From NCBI RefSeq assembly GCF_013256625.1, contig NZ_CP053908.1, forward strand, positions 4,402,001 through 4,466,000: a stretch of DNA of 64,000 bases, written 5' to 3'. The notes below the pieces were generated by a model. That model worked only from the letters and a program-made list of their open reading frames with translations, was not told the DNA's origin and did no database searches. Each line of letters opens with the position of its first letter. Positions within the stretch are counted from its first letter, which is position 1. The DNA comes from Hymenobacter sp. BRD128. GTDB lineage: Bacteria > Bacteroidota > Bacteroidia > Cytophagales > Hymenobacteraceae. A program made the translations under genes and the position numbers. Positions 6,696 to 15,478 of the stretch are shown piece after piece.

Positions 6696-9200
6696 TTACC
6701 AGGCTTTGGACATTTTTTGCCCGCGCATCTCGGCAAATTCCATCGTGGGGTCTTTCACCTGGGGCGCGTTCACGAAGTGGGTGAACTGCTTGCGCAGCTC
6801 CGGGTTTTCGACCACTTCCTTCCACTCGCAATGGTAATTTTTGATGAGCAGCGCGATTTCTGCCTCCAGGTCGGCACAGATGCCGAGGCTGTCGTTGATG
6901 ACCACGTTTTTGAGGTAGGCTATGCCGCCGTCCAGCTTGTTGAGCCAAGTGGCGGTGCGCATCAGCGGGTCGGCCGTCTTAATGTAGAACATCAGGAAGC
7001 GGTCGAGGTACTTGAGGAGGGTTTCTTTATCAATATCGGCGGCTAGCAGCTGGGCGTGCTGGGGCTTGGCGCCGCCGTTGCCGCACACGTACAGGTTCCA
7101 ACCCTTTTCGGTGGCAATTACGCCGAAGTCTTTGGCTTGGGCCTCAGCGCATTCGCGCACGCAGCCACTCACGCCGCTCTTCATTTTGTGGGGCGAGCGA
7201 ATGCCCTTGTACCGATTTTCGATTTCGATGGCGAAGCTCACGCTGTCGTGCAGGCCGTAGCGGCACCAGGTGCTGCCCACGCAGCTTTTCACGGTGCGCA
7301 GGCTCTTGCCGTAGGCGTGCCCGCTCTCAAAGCCCTCGGCAATCAGCTCCTCCCAGATATTAGGCAAGTCGCTGACGTGCGCCCCGAACATGTCGATGCG
7401 CTGGCCACCCGTAATCTTGGTGTACAGGTTGTACTTCTCCGCGATGCGACCGATGGCCATCAGCTGCTGGGGCGATACCTCGCCGCCCGCCATGCGCGGC
7501 ATCACCGAGTAGCTGCCGCCCTTCTGGATGTTAGCCAGGTAGCGGTCGTTGGTATCCTGGATGGTGTTTTGCTTGACAATCAGCTCGTTCCAGAGGCCCG
7601 ACAAGATGCTGCCCACGGCGGGCTTGCACACCTCGCAGCCATCGCCGGTGCCAAAGTGGTCGAGCGCCGCGCTATAGGTACGAATGTCGTTGATTTTCAA
7701 TAAGTCGAACAGCTCCTGGCGCGAGTAGTCGAAGTGCTCGCACAGTACGTTTTTGATGTAGGCGCCCTGCGCCGTGAGTGTGCCGTTGATGAGGTCCTTC
7801 ACCATGGGCACGCAGCCGCCGCAGCCAGTGCCGGCCTTATTGCATTTCTTCATCGCGTCCACGCTGGTAGCGCCCAGCTCGGTCACGGCATCGCAAATCA
7901 TGCCTTTAGTTACGGCCTCGCACGAGCACACCAGGGCCTCGTTGGGCAGGCTCATTACGCCGGCGCCTTCGCTCGCCTCGCCGCCGCGGGCACCCAGGAT
8001 GAGGTCTTCGGGGTGCGGCGGCAGCACGATTTTGTTGTTGACCGTTTGCAGCAGCATGTTGTAGGCTTCGGCATCGCCGATGAGCACGCCGCCCAGTAGG
8101 TACTTGCCGTCGGGGCTGAGGTTGATGCGCTTGTACACGCCGCTGTGCGCGTCTTCAAACACGATGCTGCGGCTGTGCGGCTCCGCGATAAACGGGTCGC
8201 CGAAGCTAGCCACATCTACGCCGATGAGCTTGAGCTTGCTGCTCATGTCGTAGCCGGTGAAGGCGCGGGCGCCCTGCTGCAACTGGCTCACTACCACCTC
8301 AGCCATGTCGTAGCCGGGCGCCACGAGGCCGTAAATCATGCCGCCGTGCAGCGCGCACTCGCCGATGGCGAAGATGCTGGAGTCGCTGGTGCGCATCTCG
8401 TCGTTTACCACGATGCCGCCGCGCATGCCCACTTCCAGGCCGGCTAGCTTGGCTAGCTCGTCGCGGGGCCGGATGCCGGCCGAAATCACCAGCATATCAA
8501 CTTCCAGAATGGAGCCGTCGCCGAAGTGCAGCGCGTCAATCTTGCCCTCGCCGCCGATGTGCGAGGTAGCTTTGCTGAGGTGAATTTTCAACCCTAGCGC
8601 CTCCAGCTTGCTTTGCAGCATGGCGCTGCCGGCGGCGTCTATCTGCCTGGGCATCAGGCGGGGGGCAAACTCCACCACGTGGGCATCGGCCACGCCAAGG
8701 TCGAGCAGGGCCTTAGCGGCTTCGAGGCCAAGCAGGCCACCGCCGAGTACGGCGCCGCTGCGGGCGGTGGCGGCGTAGGCCTTTATCTGGTCGAGGTCCT
8801 CGATGGTGCGGTACACCATCACGCCTTTCTTTTCCACGCCCGGCACATCGGGCACGAAGGCCGACGAGCCGGTGGCCAGCACCAGGTAGTCGTAGGGCTG
8901 CACGAGGCCACTGCGGGCGTGCACCGTGCGGCTAGCCCGGTCGATTTCCTGCACGGCATCGCCCAGATGCAGCACGATACCATGGTCGTGGTACCACTGC
9001 TGGGGGGCCATCAGCAGGTCGTCGGCGGTTTTGCCGCCGAAATACTCGCTCAGGTGCACGCGGTCGTAGGCCACGCGGGGCTCTTCGCCAAATACTACGA
9101 GGTTAAAAGCGGTCGATTTGGCGAGGAGCTTCTCGCAAAATTTGTAGCCGACCATGCCGTTGCCGATAACAACGACGGTTGGTTTTCCCTGCGGTGCCAT
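6696..9200 (-). CDS. nirB: NAD(P)H-dependent nitrite reductase, large subunit
   Basis: An 834-residue cytoplasmic enzyme that reduces nitrite to ammonium with NAD(P)H. In order it has an FAD domain (VVVIGNGMVGYKF from residue 9), an NAD domain (GAVLGGGLLGLEAAKALL), a BFD-like [2Fe-2S] domain (LVCSCEAV and GTGCGGC), a second short cysteine pair (GDGCEVCKP), and the sirohaem nitrite reductase domains. The sirohaem part shows the substrate-side arginine strand (TGGQRIDMFG) and the cluster motif SGCVRECAEAQAKDFG with a later CGNGG. The length is that of typical NirB. It is the first gene of the minus-strand nitrate operon, preceded by a consensus promoter at 9334-9364, and is divergent from cobA, which supplies a sirohaem precursor. 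Confidence 0.96.
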   Translation of the reverse strand: MAPQGKPTVVVIGNGMVGYKFCEKLLAKSTAFNLVVFGEEPRVAYDRVHLSEYFGGKTADDLLMAPQQWYHDHGIVLHLGDAVQEIDRASRTVHARSGLVQPYDYLVLATGSSAFVPDVPGVEKKGVMVYRTIEDLDQIKAYAATARSGAVLGGGLLGLEAAKALLDLGVADAHVVEFAPRLMPRQIDAAGSAMLQSKLEALGLKIHLSKATSHIGGEGKIDALHFGDGSILEVDMLVISAGIRPRDELAKLAGLEVGMRGGIVVNDEMRTSDSSIFAIGECALHGGMIYGLVAPGYDMAEVVVSQLQQGARAFTGYDMSSKLKLIGVDVASFGDPFIAEPHSRSIVFEDAHSGVYKRINLSPDGKYLLGGVLIGDAEAYNMLLQTVNNKIVLPPHPEDLILGARGGEASEGAGVMSLPNEALVCSCEAVTKGMICDAVTELGATSVDAMKKCNKAGTGCGGCVPMVKDLINGTLTAQGAYIKNVLCEHFDYSRQELFDLLKINDIRTYSAALDHFGTGDGCEVCKPAVGSILSGLWNELIVKQNTIQDTNDRYLANIQKGGSYSVMPRMAGGEVSPQQLMAIGRIAEKYNLYTKITGGQRIDMFGAHVSDLPNIWEELIAEGFESGHAYGKSLRTVKSCVGSTWCRYGLHDSVSFAIEIENRYKGIRSPHKMKSGVSGCVRECAEAQAKDFGVIATEKGWNLYVCGNGGAKPQHAQLLAADIDKETLLKYLDRFLMFYIKTADPLMRTATWLNKLDGGIAYLKNVVINDSLGICADLEAEIALLIKNYHCEWKEVVENPELRKQFTHFVNAPQVKDPTMEFAEMRGQKMSKAW

Positions 9201-9299
9201 ACTAACCAGTTAGGTATAGGTAGAAAATGAGTTGGCAAAATCGAGGGGGTGGGGAGGGGGAGGAGGGCGAGAATTAAAATAAAGATGTTTTCACTAAGG

Positions 9300-9313
9300 C
9301 CCTTAATTAAGGG
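9300..9313. promoter_or_regulatory. Perfect 14-bp palindrome in the nirB leader
   Basis: CCCTTAATTAAGGG reads identically on both strands. It lies just downstream of the expected nirB transcription start, in the cobA-nirB divergent region. It could be an operator acting as a roadblock, or a leader hairpin. No regulator is identified. Confidence 0.4.
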
Positions 9314-9333
9314 GTGTTACACATCTTGTTCAG

Positions 9334-9364
9334 CAAACTTAAACAAAAATGACCCTTTATCAAA
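9334..9364 (-). promoter_or_regulatory. nirB promoter, Bacteroidota consensus
   Basis: On the minus strand TTTG (9364-9361) is followed after exactly 19 bases by TAAGTTTG (9341-9334). This matches the -33 TTTG and -7 TAnnTTTG elements of the Bacteroidota primary sigma factor at the standard spacing. The nirB leader would be about 130 bases. A second, weaker match (GTTG, 18 bases, TATTTTTG) lies at 9375-9404. Confidence 0.7.
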
Positions 9365-9530
9365 TAGGTAGTTTCAAAAATAAAGGTTAATTTTTCTTAG
9401 CAACACCCTAAATTTAGCAGGCAGCCTTATTTGCTTGGTTGCTCACAGCCAGCATGAGGATGTTATTTTGCCAGGCAGCTAGCAGCGTTTCTTTGTTGGC
9501 TGCCTAGGCTAGCTTTTTGTATTTGCCGTC

Positions 9531-10307
9531 ATGCCTATGACCCGTTTGCCAACTATTCCCGAACTGTACGTGGTAGGTGCCGGCCCCGGCGACCCCGAGC
9601 TGCTGACCCTGAAAGCGCACCGCATTCTGCAAACGGCCGATGTGATTCTCTACGACAACCTCGCCAACCAGGAGCTGCTGGCGCTAGCCCCCGTGGCTTG
9701 CGAATGCATCTACGTGGGCAAAAAACCCTACGGCGAATACACGCCCCAGGAGGTTATTCACAAGTTAATCCGCGAGAAGGCGCTGGCCAAAGGCCGCGTT
9801 ATTCGCCTGAAGGGTGGCGACCCGTTCATCTTCGGGCGGGGCTTTGAGGAGATGCTGTTTGCCCGCAGCCAGGGCATTGCGGCGCACTACGTGCCCGGTA
9901 TTTCGAGTATGCAGGCCGTTGGCTTTGAAGATATTCCGCTCACGCACCGGCAGGTGAGTGAGGGCATCTGGGTGCTCACGGGCACCAAAAAAGACGGCTC
10001 GCTCTCGGCCGATTTGCGGCTAGCCATGCAAAGCAACTCGACGGTCGTCATCTACATGGGCATGAAAAAGCTGCCCGAAATCGCCGCTACTTACGTAGCC
10101 GAAGGCCGCGGCTATACGCCCGCCGCCGTAGTTATGCACGCCTCACTGCCGCAGCGCAAAGTCGTGGTAGGCCGCGTAGAAGAGTTGCCCACGCTGGTAG
10201 CCGCGGCCGGCATCACGTACCCGGCCATCATCTTTATTGGCGATGTGGTAGGCGTGGGCCGAAAAATGGGGCTAGGCACAACCAGCGAACTATCATCGAT
10301 GGATTAA
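9531..10307 (+). CDS. cobA: Uroporphyrinogen-III C-methyltransferase
   Basis: A 258-residue SAM-dependent methyltransferase that makes precorrin-2, the first step from uroporphyrinogen III towards sirohaem. It shows the family signatures: VGAGPGDPELLTLKA near residue 14, LKGGDPFIFGRGFEE near residue 88, and a PGISSMQAVGFEDIPLTHR region. It is the single-domain enzyme, lacking the CysG dehydrogenase/ferrochelatase part. It is divergent from nirB, whose product needs sirohaem, so pathway and location agree. ATG at 9531 is used; a second ATG two codons later is possible. A strong hairpin follows the stop. Confidence 0.95.
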   Translation: MPMTRLPTIPELYVVGAGPGDPELLTLKAHRILQTADVILYDNLANQELLALAPVACECIYVGKKPYGEYTPQEVIHKLIREKALAKGRVIRLKGGDPFIFGRGFEEMLFARSQGIAAHYVPGISSMQAVGFEDIPLTHRQVSEGIWVLTGTKKDGSLSADLRLAMQSNSTVVIYMGMKKLPEIAATYVAEGRGYTPAAVVMHASLPQRKVVVGRVEELPTLVAAAGITYPAIIFIGDVVGVGRKMGLGTTSELSSMD

Positions 10308-10313
10308 CGCGCA

Positions 10314-10350
10314 GCGCCCCCTCGCCGGGCTAGTGCCAGCGAGGGGGCGC
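10314..10350. terminator. Hairpin between convergent cobA and SDR genes
   Basis: GCGCCCCCTCGC at 10314-10325 pairs perfectly with GCGAGGGGGCGC at 10339-10350. It lies between the convergent ends of cobA and the SDR gene and probably stops transcription from both sides, although T-runs are short. Confidence 0.65.
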
Positions 10351-10374
10351 GTTTACTACCGGTAGCTATGTTGC

Positions 10375-11136
10375 TTACAGCGTGCGAATGCCTCCATCAA
10401 TCAAAAGCTCGCTGCCGAGCATAAAACTAGAGTCATCGGTGGCTAGGTATAGTGAGGCCTGGGCGATTTCGCGGGCAGTGGCGACCCGCTTCACGGGGGC
10501 AAACTGTCCCATGCCAGCTTTGGCAGCTTCGGCTTCTTCCTTACTGGCCGTAACAGACTCGAATACTGGCGTATCGACGGGGCCGGGTGTAAGCACATTC
10601 ACCCGAATACGCCGGGGCAGCAACTCGGCCGAAAAGCTGCGGGCCAGCGAGCGCGTAGCGGCTTTTGTGGCGGCGTAGGCGGCGTGGTTGGGCACACCCT
10701 TTTCGGCTACCGTAGACGAGGTGAGGACCACCGAAGCACCGTCGCGCAGGTAGGGTAAAGCCTTCTGCACCGTGAAGAACGTGCCTTTAAAATTGACGTT
10801 ACTCACGCGGTCAAACATCGACTCGGTGAAGTCGGCCAGCGGCGCTAGCACATAACTGGCAGCATTGACGATGAGCACATCTACCGCGCCCAGCTGCTGA
10901 TGTACAGTGGCAAACAAGCGGTCGAGGTCGGCTACATTGGCCACATCGCCGGCCACGGCTAGGGCACCGTGGCCAATCTGGGCCACGGCTTGGTCCAGGG
11001 CTGCCTGGTTGCGCCCCGTAATGGCAACGCGAGCGCCCTGCTCGGCAAATAGTTGGGCCGTAGCCAGGCCAATGCCGCTGCTGCCGCCTGTGATAACGGC
11101 TACCTTATTGCGGAGTTTTGCTGCTGTCTCTGTCAT
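10375..11136 (-). CDS. SDR family NAD(P)-dependent oxidoreductase
   Basis: A 253-residue classical short-chain dehydrogenase/reductase. The cofactor motif TGGSSGIG is at residues 16-23, NAAS in the middle, the catalytic serine in VVLTSSTVAEKG, and the Y-x3-K pair in YAATKAATR. The C-terminus (GSELLIDGG) is standard. The substrate cannot be told from sequence. The arginine in the second beta strand (TGRN) suggests a preference for NADP(H). It lies 151 bases downstream of a Crp/Fnr-type regulator on the same strand, which may control it. Confidence 0.92.
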   Translation of the reverse strand: MTETAAKLRNKVAVITGGSSGIGLATAQLFAEQGARVAITGRNQAALDQAVAQIGHGALAVAGDVANVADLDRLFATVHQQLGAVDVLIVNAASYVLAPLADFTESMFDRVSNVNFKGTFFTVQKALPYLRDGASVVLTSSTVAEKGVPNHAAYAATKAATRSLARSFSAELLPRRIRVNVLTPGPVDTPVFESVTASKEEAEAAKAGMGQFAPVKRVATAREIAQASLYLATDDSSFMLGSELLIDGGIRTL

Positions 11137-11287
11137 GGGAAGGGGTTGTAAAATGATGAGGCAAAATTCCCCATCAGGCTAGCCTCCTTCCCTTGAAGTA
11201 CCTTAAGAAATACGGTTGAAGTAGTTCAAGCAATAACCGCTGCATAACGCGCGCGGTGTGGTGTCTATCGTATTAAATTACAAATAG

Positions 11288-11866
11288 TTACGCTTTATTA
11301 TTTCTAATTTTTGACAAGAATTCAGGCGTCATATTTAGGTAGGATGCTAAGGCGTATTGCGGCACGCGCTGGGCGAGCAGCGGGTAATGAGCCAGAAAAT
11401 CGTGGTAGCGCTCCTCGGCCGTTTGGGTAAGGTTGGCGATGATGCGGCGCTGAAAAAAAGCGGCTGAGCGCTCGGCCATTATCCGAAAAAAGGTTTCGGC
11501 TGCGTGGTGCGCACTTTTTAGCTGCTGCTCGCGCTCGTAGGTAATCTGCAATACCGTGCTGGTTTCGAGCGCCACCACAAACATGGTGGCCGGCTGCTGG
11601 GAGATGTAGCTGTTATAATCGGAAATCCACCAATCGTCGATAGCCAGCTGAATAGTGCGCTCCCGGCCCTCTTGGTCGATGACGTAGGCGCGAAAAGCCC
11701 CGGCTACGATATAACTGCGGGTAGTAGCCACAAAGCCAGGCTGCACAATGAACTGCCGTTTCTGCACACGCTGGGTCGTGAAGCTGGCTAGCATCTCCGC
11801 CAGTACGGGGGCGGGTAGAGGTACCCGGCGTTGGAGGTGAGCTGCCAGGGCGGCTTGTGTGGTCAT
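11288..11866 (-). CDS. Crp/Fnr family transcriptional regulator
   Basis: A 192-residue protein with an N-terminal cyclic-nucleotide-binding-like fold (KRQFIVQPGFVATTRSYIVAGAFRAYV) and the C-terminal segment typical of the Bacteroidota branch of this family (ANLTQTAEERYHDFLAHYPLLAQRVPQ, then ASYLNMTPEFLSKIR, the helix-turn-helix recognition region). It has no Fnr-type cysteine cluster, so an oxygen-sensing role is unlikely; the ligand is unknown. Relatives often sit beside the SDR or hydrolase gene they control, so the downstream SDR is the likely target. It starts 18 bases after the end of the upstream DUF4202 gene. Confidence 0.88.
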   Translation of the reverse strand: MTTQAALAAHLQRRVPLPAPVLAEMLASFTTQRVQKRQFIVQPGFVATTRSYIVAGAFRAYVIDQEGRERTIQLAIDDWWISDYNSYISQQPATMFVVALETSTVLQITYEREQQLKSAHHAAETFFRIMAERSAAFFQRRIIANLTQTAEERYHDFLAHYPLLAQRVPQYALASYLNMTPEFLSKIRNNKA

Positions 11867-11883
11867 GGCACAAGTGGCAGTTT

Positions 11884-12477
11884 TTAGGCCAGGGCTTTCT
11901 CCACCAGCGCCCGCGCCTCGGGCGAGAAGGGTAGTTGCAGGGCTAGCGCGTGGCCGCGCGCGGTCATTTTGGGCCAGGTTTTCTGCACTATCTCAAGCAC
12001 CTTTTCTTCGGGGTGCTGGGCGGCGAAGGGCAGGAAATAATACTCCAGAAATACCAGGCAGATAACGTCTTCCAGCAGCTGCACTTCGGGGTCGTCTTTC
12101 AGGCGCAGCTTCTGCACCAGCTCCTGCACGCGGGTTATCAGCTCGGGCGCGTAGCCGGCCTGGGCCAAAAGCTGGCCAGCCAGCTCGGCGTGGTACTTCT
12201 TGAGCGTGTTGCGCCACTGGTGGTAGCCGGGCCGCGTCATGGGGAAGTCCTGGCGCGGAATGCTCCAGCGCCGGATGTGCTGGCAGCGGGCGGCGAGCTG
12301 CACGGCTTCGGGCGCGTCGGGCGCCACGCGGGCCAGGCAGGCGCTCATGCGCTGGGCATACAGCACTTCCTTGGGCACCAGCTCGCCCGTCTCATTCGGT
12401 TCGAGGTTGGGGTCTGCGCTGTTAGCTGCGTCGAACAGGCGGAAAGCTTCGGCGAGGGGCGGAGTTTGGCTAGGCAT
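11884..12477 (-). CDS. DUF4202 family protein
   Basis: A 197-residue soluble protein that I recognise as DUF4202. Conserved features visible are FDAANSADPN near the N-terminus, a CQHIRRWSIPRQDFPMTRPGY segment, YHQWR, KYHAE, and LEDVICLVFLEYYF. The spaced His/Arg/Asp residues suggest a helical metal or phosphate-binding fold like HD domains, but that is inference. The function is unknown. The ATG at 12477 is preferred over an upstream GTG at 12507. It is followed closely by the Crp/Fnr-type gene and preceded by a lipoprotein gene on the same strand. Confidence 0.82.
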   Translation of the reverse strand: MPSQTPPLAEAFRLFDAANSADPNLEPNETGELVPKEVLYAQRMSACLARVAPDAPEAVQLAARCQHIRRWSIPRQDFPMTRPGYHQWRNTLKKYHAELAGQLLAQAGYAPELITRVQELVQKLRLKDDPEVQLLEDVICLVFLEYYFLPFAAQHPEEKVLEIVQKTWPKMTARGHALALQLPFSPEARALVEKALA

Positions 12478-12525
12478 AGGAAAGCGTAAAATGAGCGGGG
12501 TAATCACAAAGAAAGCAGCCCGACC

Positions 12526-13755
12526 CTAGCGGGCCACTACGCCGCTGCCCGGCAGCGGCAGGCCATCGCGCAGCAGCGGGCGCAGTTCGGAAAGTGGCAA
12601 AAACACCCGTATTTCGCCCTGCGCATACGCCGCAATTTCGTAGGGCTGGTAAATAAAAACGGCTCCGCTGGTCGTCAGGTACACATTCTGCGTCACCGGC
12701 ATCTGCTTCACGAAGAGCTGCTTATCGAGCGGTTCGGCGGCGGCTAGCCCCACCAGCGGGCGTACCGCCCGGCCTAGCAAGGCGGGCAGCTGCTGCGCCG
12801 CCTCAGGCCGAAAAATATCATCGTAGCGCAGGCGGCGCCCGGTGCGCAGGTCGTAGCTGGCGCCCGCAGTGCCATACGCGCCGTGTGCACCACCACTGTA
12901 GTTGTAATGAAAGAACCCCAGGCTCAGCAAGTTGGTCTGGCGGTAGAGCACGTAGGTATTCGTCTGGTCTTCGTAGCTCAGGCCGGGGGCATAGGTGCCC
13001 AGGCCTGCCGTGTCGGCGGTGGCCGGGCGGGTATCGGCCGCATCCTCGCGGTATTCCTTGAAAAACTGCTGGCGCTGCTGCTTATAAAGCGCCGTGAGCG
13101 TCACCGGCGGTAAGCCATCGAGCGTATCGCCGCGCAGGCCTACTAATATGTTGTCGGTCAGGCGCTGGCGCAAGTCGGCGTCGCCCCCGGTCGGCACCAG
13201 TGCCTGCAAGCTGATGTGTCCGCGCGGCGACTGCACATCTTTGGGAAAAGCTGCGGCCGAGTCGGCAAAGTAGCGCACGGCAAACGTGAGCGCGCCGGCC
13301 GCCGGCTGCACCAGCCGCAGGCGCGTCGGCTGCCCGCCCACGGTGCCCGCCAGGTCGCCCCGGCCGGACTGGCGCAGGCGCCAGTACAGCGTAGGCCCGT
13401 TGGGGTCGATGGCCTTTTCGGGGCTGGTTTCAAACAGCACCACGCTGTCGGGAGTCAGGCTAGGCTGGCCTTGCAAGGTATAGGGGTGGCCATCAAGGCC
13501 GTAGTAGCTACCGAAGCGGCCCGTGGTGCCCGTGGCGTCGAAGCTGCGCGGGGCGGCCACTAGGTGCAGCGTAATGCTATCGGCCTGGCCCGGCAGCAGG
13601 GCGCGGTACACGTGGTAGGAGGTGCCGGGCGAGCTAGCCACTGCCGACGGTGGGCTAGCCGCACCCGCGCCGACAGTAGTGGTAGTGGCCGCTGGCTGGT
13701 GGTTGCAGGCCGCCAGGCCGAGCAACCCCAGCAGCGCGTACAGAGAGCATTTCAT
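12526..13755 (-). CDS. DUF3298-type lipoprotein
   Basis: A 409-residue secreted lipoprotein. The signal peptide ends in a lipobox (LLGLAAC, Cys 17), followed by a low-complexity Ala/Thr linker. The middle part has a beta-rich region seen in Bacteroidota proteins of this type. The C-terminal ~150 residues (YSGGAHGAYGTAGASYDLRTGRRLRYDDIF and IYQPYEIAAYAQGEIRVFLPLSEL) match the DUF3298/RsiV-like domain, which in RsiV binds lysozyme. Its role here is unknown. It lies just upstream of DUF4202. Confidence 0.82.
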   Translation of the reverse strand: MKCSLYALLGLLGLAACNHQPAATTTTVGAGAASPPSAVASSPGTSYHVYRALLPGQADSITLHLVAAPRSFDATGTTGRFGSYYGLDGHPYTLQGQPSLTPDSVVLFETSPEKAIDPNGPTLYWRLRQSGRGDLAGTVGGQPTRLRLVQPAAGALTFAVRYFADSAAAFPKDVQSPRGHISLQALVPTGGDADLRQRLTDNILVGLRGDTLDGLPPVTLTALYKQQRQQFFKEYREDAADTRPATADTAGLGTYAPGLSYEDQTNTYVLYRQTNLLSLGFFHYNYSGGAHGAYGTAGASYDLRTGRRLRYDDIFRPEAAQQLPALLGRAVRPLVGLAAAEPLDKQLFVKQMPVTQNVYLTTSGAVFIYQPYEIAAYAQGEIRVFLPLSELRPLLRDGLPLPGSGVVAR

Positions 13756-13949
13756 GCCGCAAAAGACGGTCAGAAACGCGCGTAGTTTGCTAAGCGCAAG
13801 AAATCTGTTGATTGAAAGCAGTATACGCTTCGGCTTAATACCCAGTCTGCTAGCCTTGTTAACAGAAAAATTATGTCATTTGTCATCCCTGGCAGTCGGC
13901 TTTGCGTAAATCTGAAGGAATCCTTCTCATTCACCCTTCCTTTTCCCGT

Positions 13950-14855
13950 ATGAACCTCATCAAAGCAGGCAGCGACGCCGCTGGCAAGCCTATTGAAATC
14001 AATTATGTAGATTATGGCCAGGGCAACCCGGTAGTCCTCATCCACGGCTGGCCGCTCGACCTTCAGTCCTGGGAGTTTCAGCTGGCCGAGCTGCCGTTGC
14101 ACGGCGTGCGCGTGGTGGCCTACGACCGCCGCGGCTTTGGTAAGTCATCAAAGCCCTGGGACGGTTACAATTACGACCAGTTTGCCGACGACTTGAAGGC
14201 CGTGCTCGATAATCTCGATTTGCAAAACGTGACCCTGGTCGGCTTCTCAATGGGCGGCGGCGAAGTAGCCCGCTACATGAGCCGCCACCAGGGCGCGCGC
14301 GTGAGCAAGGTGGTCTTTATCAGCGCCGTGACTCCTTACCTACTCAAGACGGCGGATAACCCCGATGGCGTAGATAAGTCGGTGTTTGACGATATGCTGA
14401 AAAATATCGGCAAGGACCGCCCCGATTTTCTGGCCACATTCAGCAAAGGCTTCTACGGCGTGGGCGCCTTGAGCCACCCCGTGAGCCAGGCCACTCTCGA
14501 CTGGAGCCAGAGCATTGCCTTGCACGCCACGCCGCGCGCCACCACCGAGTGCGTAAAAGCCTTTAGCGCCACCGATTTCCGCCAGGATTTGAAAGGAATC
14601 AAAGTGCCGGCGCTGTTTATCCACGGCGATGCCGACAAAACGGTGCCGCTCGACAACAGTGCCAAGCGCGCCGTCGAACTCGTGCCCGGCGCCCAATTGG
14701 TGGTGTACAATGGCGAAGCCCACGGCCTAAACGTAACGGCCGCCGACCGTCTCAACCGCGACCTGCTCACGTTCATCAGCGGCCAGCCGGTATCAGAAGA
14801 GTATTCGGAAGGGGAAGCCTACCCGGCCGGTGCCGCCGAGGAGCAGACCTATTAG
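13950..14855 (+). CDS. Alpha/beta hydrolase (non-haem chloroperoxidase-like)
   Basis: A 301-residue alpha/beta hydrolase. The oxyanion-hole motif HGWPL is near residue 33, the nucleophile elbow is GFSMGGGE, the acidic residue is in HGDADKTVP and the histidine in NGEAHGLN. The YDRRGFGKS motif and overall length are those of the arylesterase/non-haem haloperoxidase group. It has no signal peptide. The ATG at 13950 (MNLIKAG) is preferred to an upstream in-frame TTG-like start because homology begins there. The C-terminal tail (SEEYSEGEAYPAGAAEEQTY) is an acidic extension. It ends at a 70-bp palindromic terminator shared with the convergent HNH gene. Confidence 0.9.
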   Translation: MNLIKAGSDAAGKPIEINYVDYGQGNPVVLIHGWPLDLQSWEFQLAELPLHGVRVVAYDRRGFGKSSKPWDGYNYDQFADDLKAVLDNLDLQNVTLVGFSMGGGEVARYMSRHQGARVSKVVFISAVTPYLLKTADNPDGVDKSVFDDMLKNIGKDRPDFLATFSKGFYGVGALSHPVSQATLDWSQSIALHATPRATTECVKAFSATDFRQDLKGIKVPALFIHGDADKTVPLDNSAKRAVELVPGAQLVVYNGEAHGLNVTAADRLNRDLLTFISGQPVSEEYSEGEAYPAGAAEEQTY

Positions 14856-14857
14856 CC

Positions 14858-14927
14858 CCACTAGCTAACGCAACAAAAAAGCGTTCGGCCAGCTGGCCGA
14901 ACGCTTTTTTGTTGCGTTAGCTAGTGG
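14858..14927. terminator. 70-bp perfect palindromic bidirectional terminator
   Basis: Every base from 14858 to 14927 pairs with its mirror around the centre at 14892/14893. The core AAAAAAGCGTTCGGCC plus its complement supplies a GC stem with A and T tracts on either side, so it works in both directions. It fills the space between the convergent stop codons exactly (stops at 14853-14855 and 14928-14930). Confidence 0.9.
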
Positions 14928-15422
14928 CTAGCCCAGGTAGGCGTGCCAGTTCTGGTCGAGGGTGCCGGCCGAGAGTTTGAGAAAGCCGGCTAGGGTTGGC
15001 TTCTTGGGCTGGGTGCGGAGAGGCATATTCGCCTCCGAAGGCGTGCGCTGGCCTTTGGCGTGGTTGCAGCGTGAGCAGGCCGCCACGAGGTTGGTCCAGC
15101 CCGAGTCGCCGCCGCGCGAGCGCGGCATCACGTGGTCGAGGGTCAGGTTCTTGCCCGAGCCGCAATACTGGCACTCGTACTGGTCGCGCTTGAAAATATT
15201 GTGGCGGCTGAGGGCAATGCCTTTGTAGGGCACGCGCACATAGCGCGCCAGCCGGATGATGCTGGGCTTGGGATACGCCTGTGAAATCGTGCGCAGCGTG
15301 CCGTGGTCCGACTTGGCCACCATTTCCGCTTTATCCAGAAACAACAGCACGAAAGCCTTCTGTACGCTGCATAAGGTAATGGCGGTGTAGTCGCCATTGA
15401 GTACAAGCACTTTTTGGTCCAT
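14928..15422 (-). CDS. HNH endonuclease family protein
   Basis: A 164-residue protein with a C-terminal HNH nuclease domain: the zinc-type cysteines in YECQYCGSG and CSRCNHAKG, and the catalytic histidine in LTLDHVMPRSRGG. The N-terminus (KVLVLNGDYTAITLCSVQKAFVLLFLDKAEM) is the one found in a widespread stand-alone HNH family of unknown substrate. It is more likely a housekeeping or repair nuclease than part of a mobile element, as no transposon or restriction genes are nearby. ATG at 15422 is chosen because the 19 residues upstream do not fit the family. Confidence 0.88.
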   Translation of the reverse strand: MDQKVLVLNGDYTAITLCSVQKAFVLLFLDKAEMVAKSDHGTLRTISQAYPKPSIIRLARYVRVPYKGIALSRHNIFKRDQYECQYCGSGKNLTLDHVMPRSRGGDSGWTNLVAACSRCNHAKGQRTPSEANMPLRTQPKKPTLAGFLKLSAGTLDQNWHAYLG

Positions 15423-15478
15423 ATACGGTAGGCGAAAACTAGTTGGGCGCAAGCTACTAGATTTCACGCATATGAACA

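Larger units (their letters stand above)
9201..9530. other. Divergent nirB-cobA regulatory region
   Basis: A 330-base AT-rich spacer with no gene. It holds the nirB promoter, the 14-bp palindrome and, on the cobA side, three copies of AGGCAGC(C/T) in either orientation (9419-9426, 9473-9480 and inverted at 9498-9505). The last two can form a 7-bp stem ending 25 bases before the cobA start. No clear cobA promoter was found. Confidence 0.5.

Noticed and set aside
13770..14102. Minus-strand open frame upstream of the alpha/beta hydrolase
   Set aside because: It overlaps the start of a well-supported gene and shows no family features.
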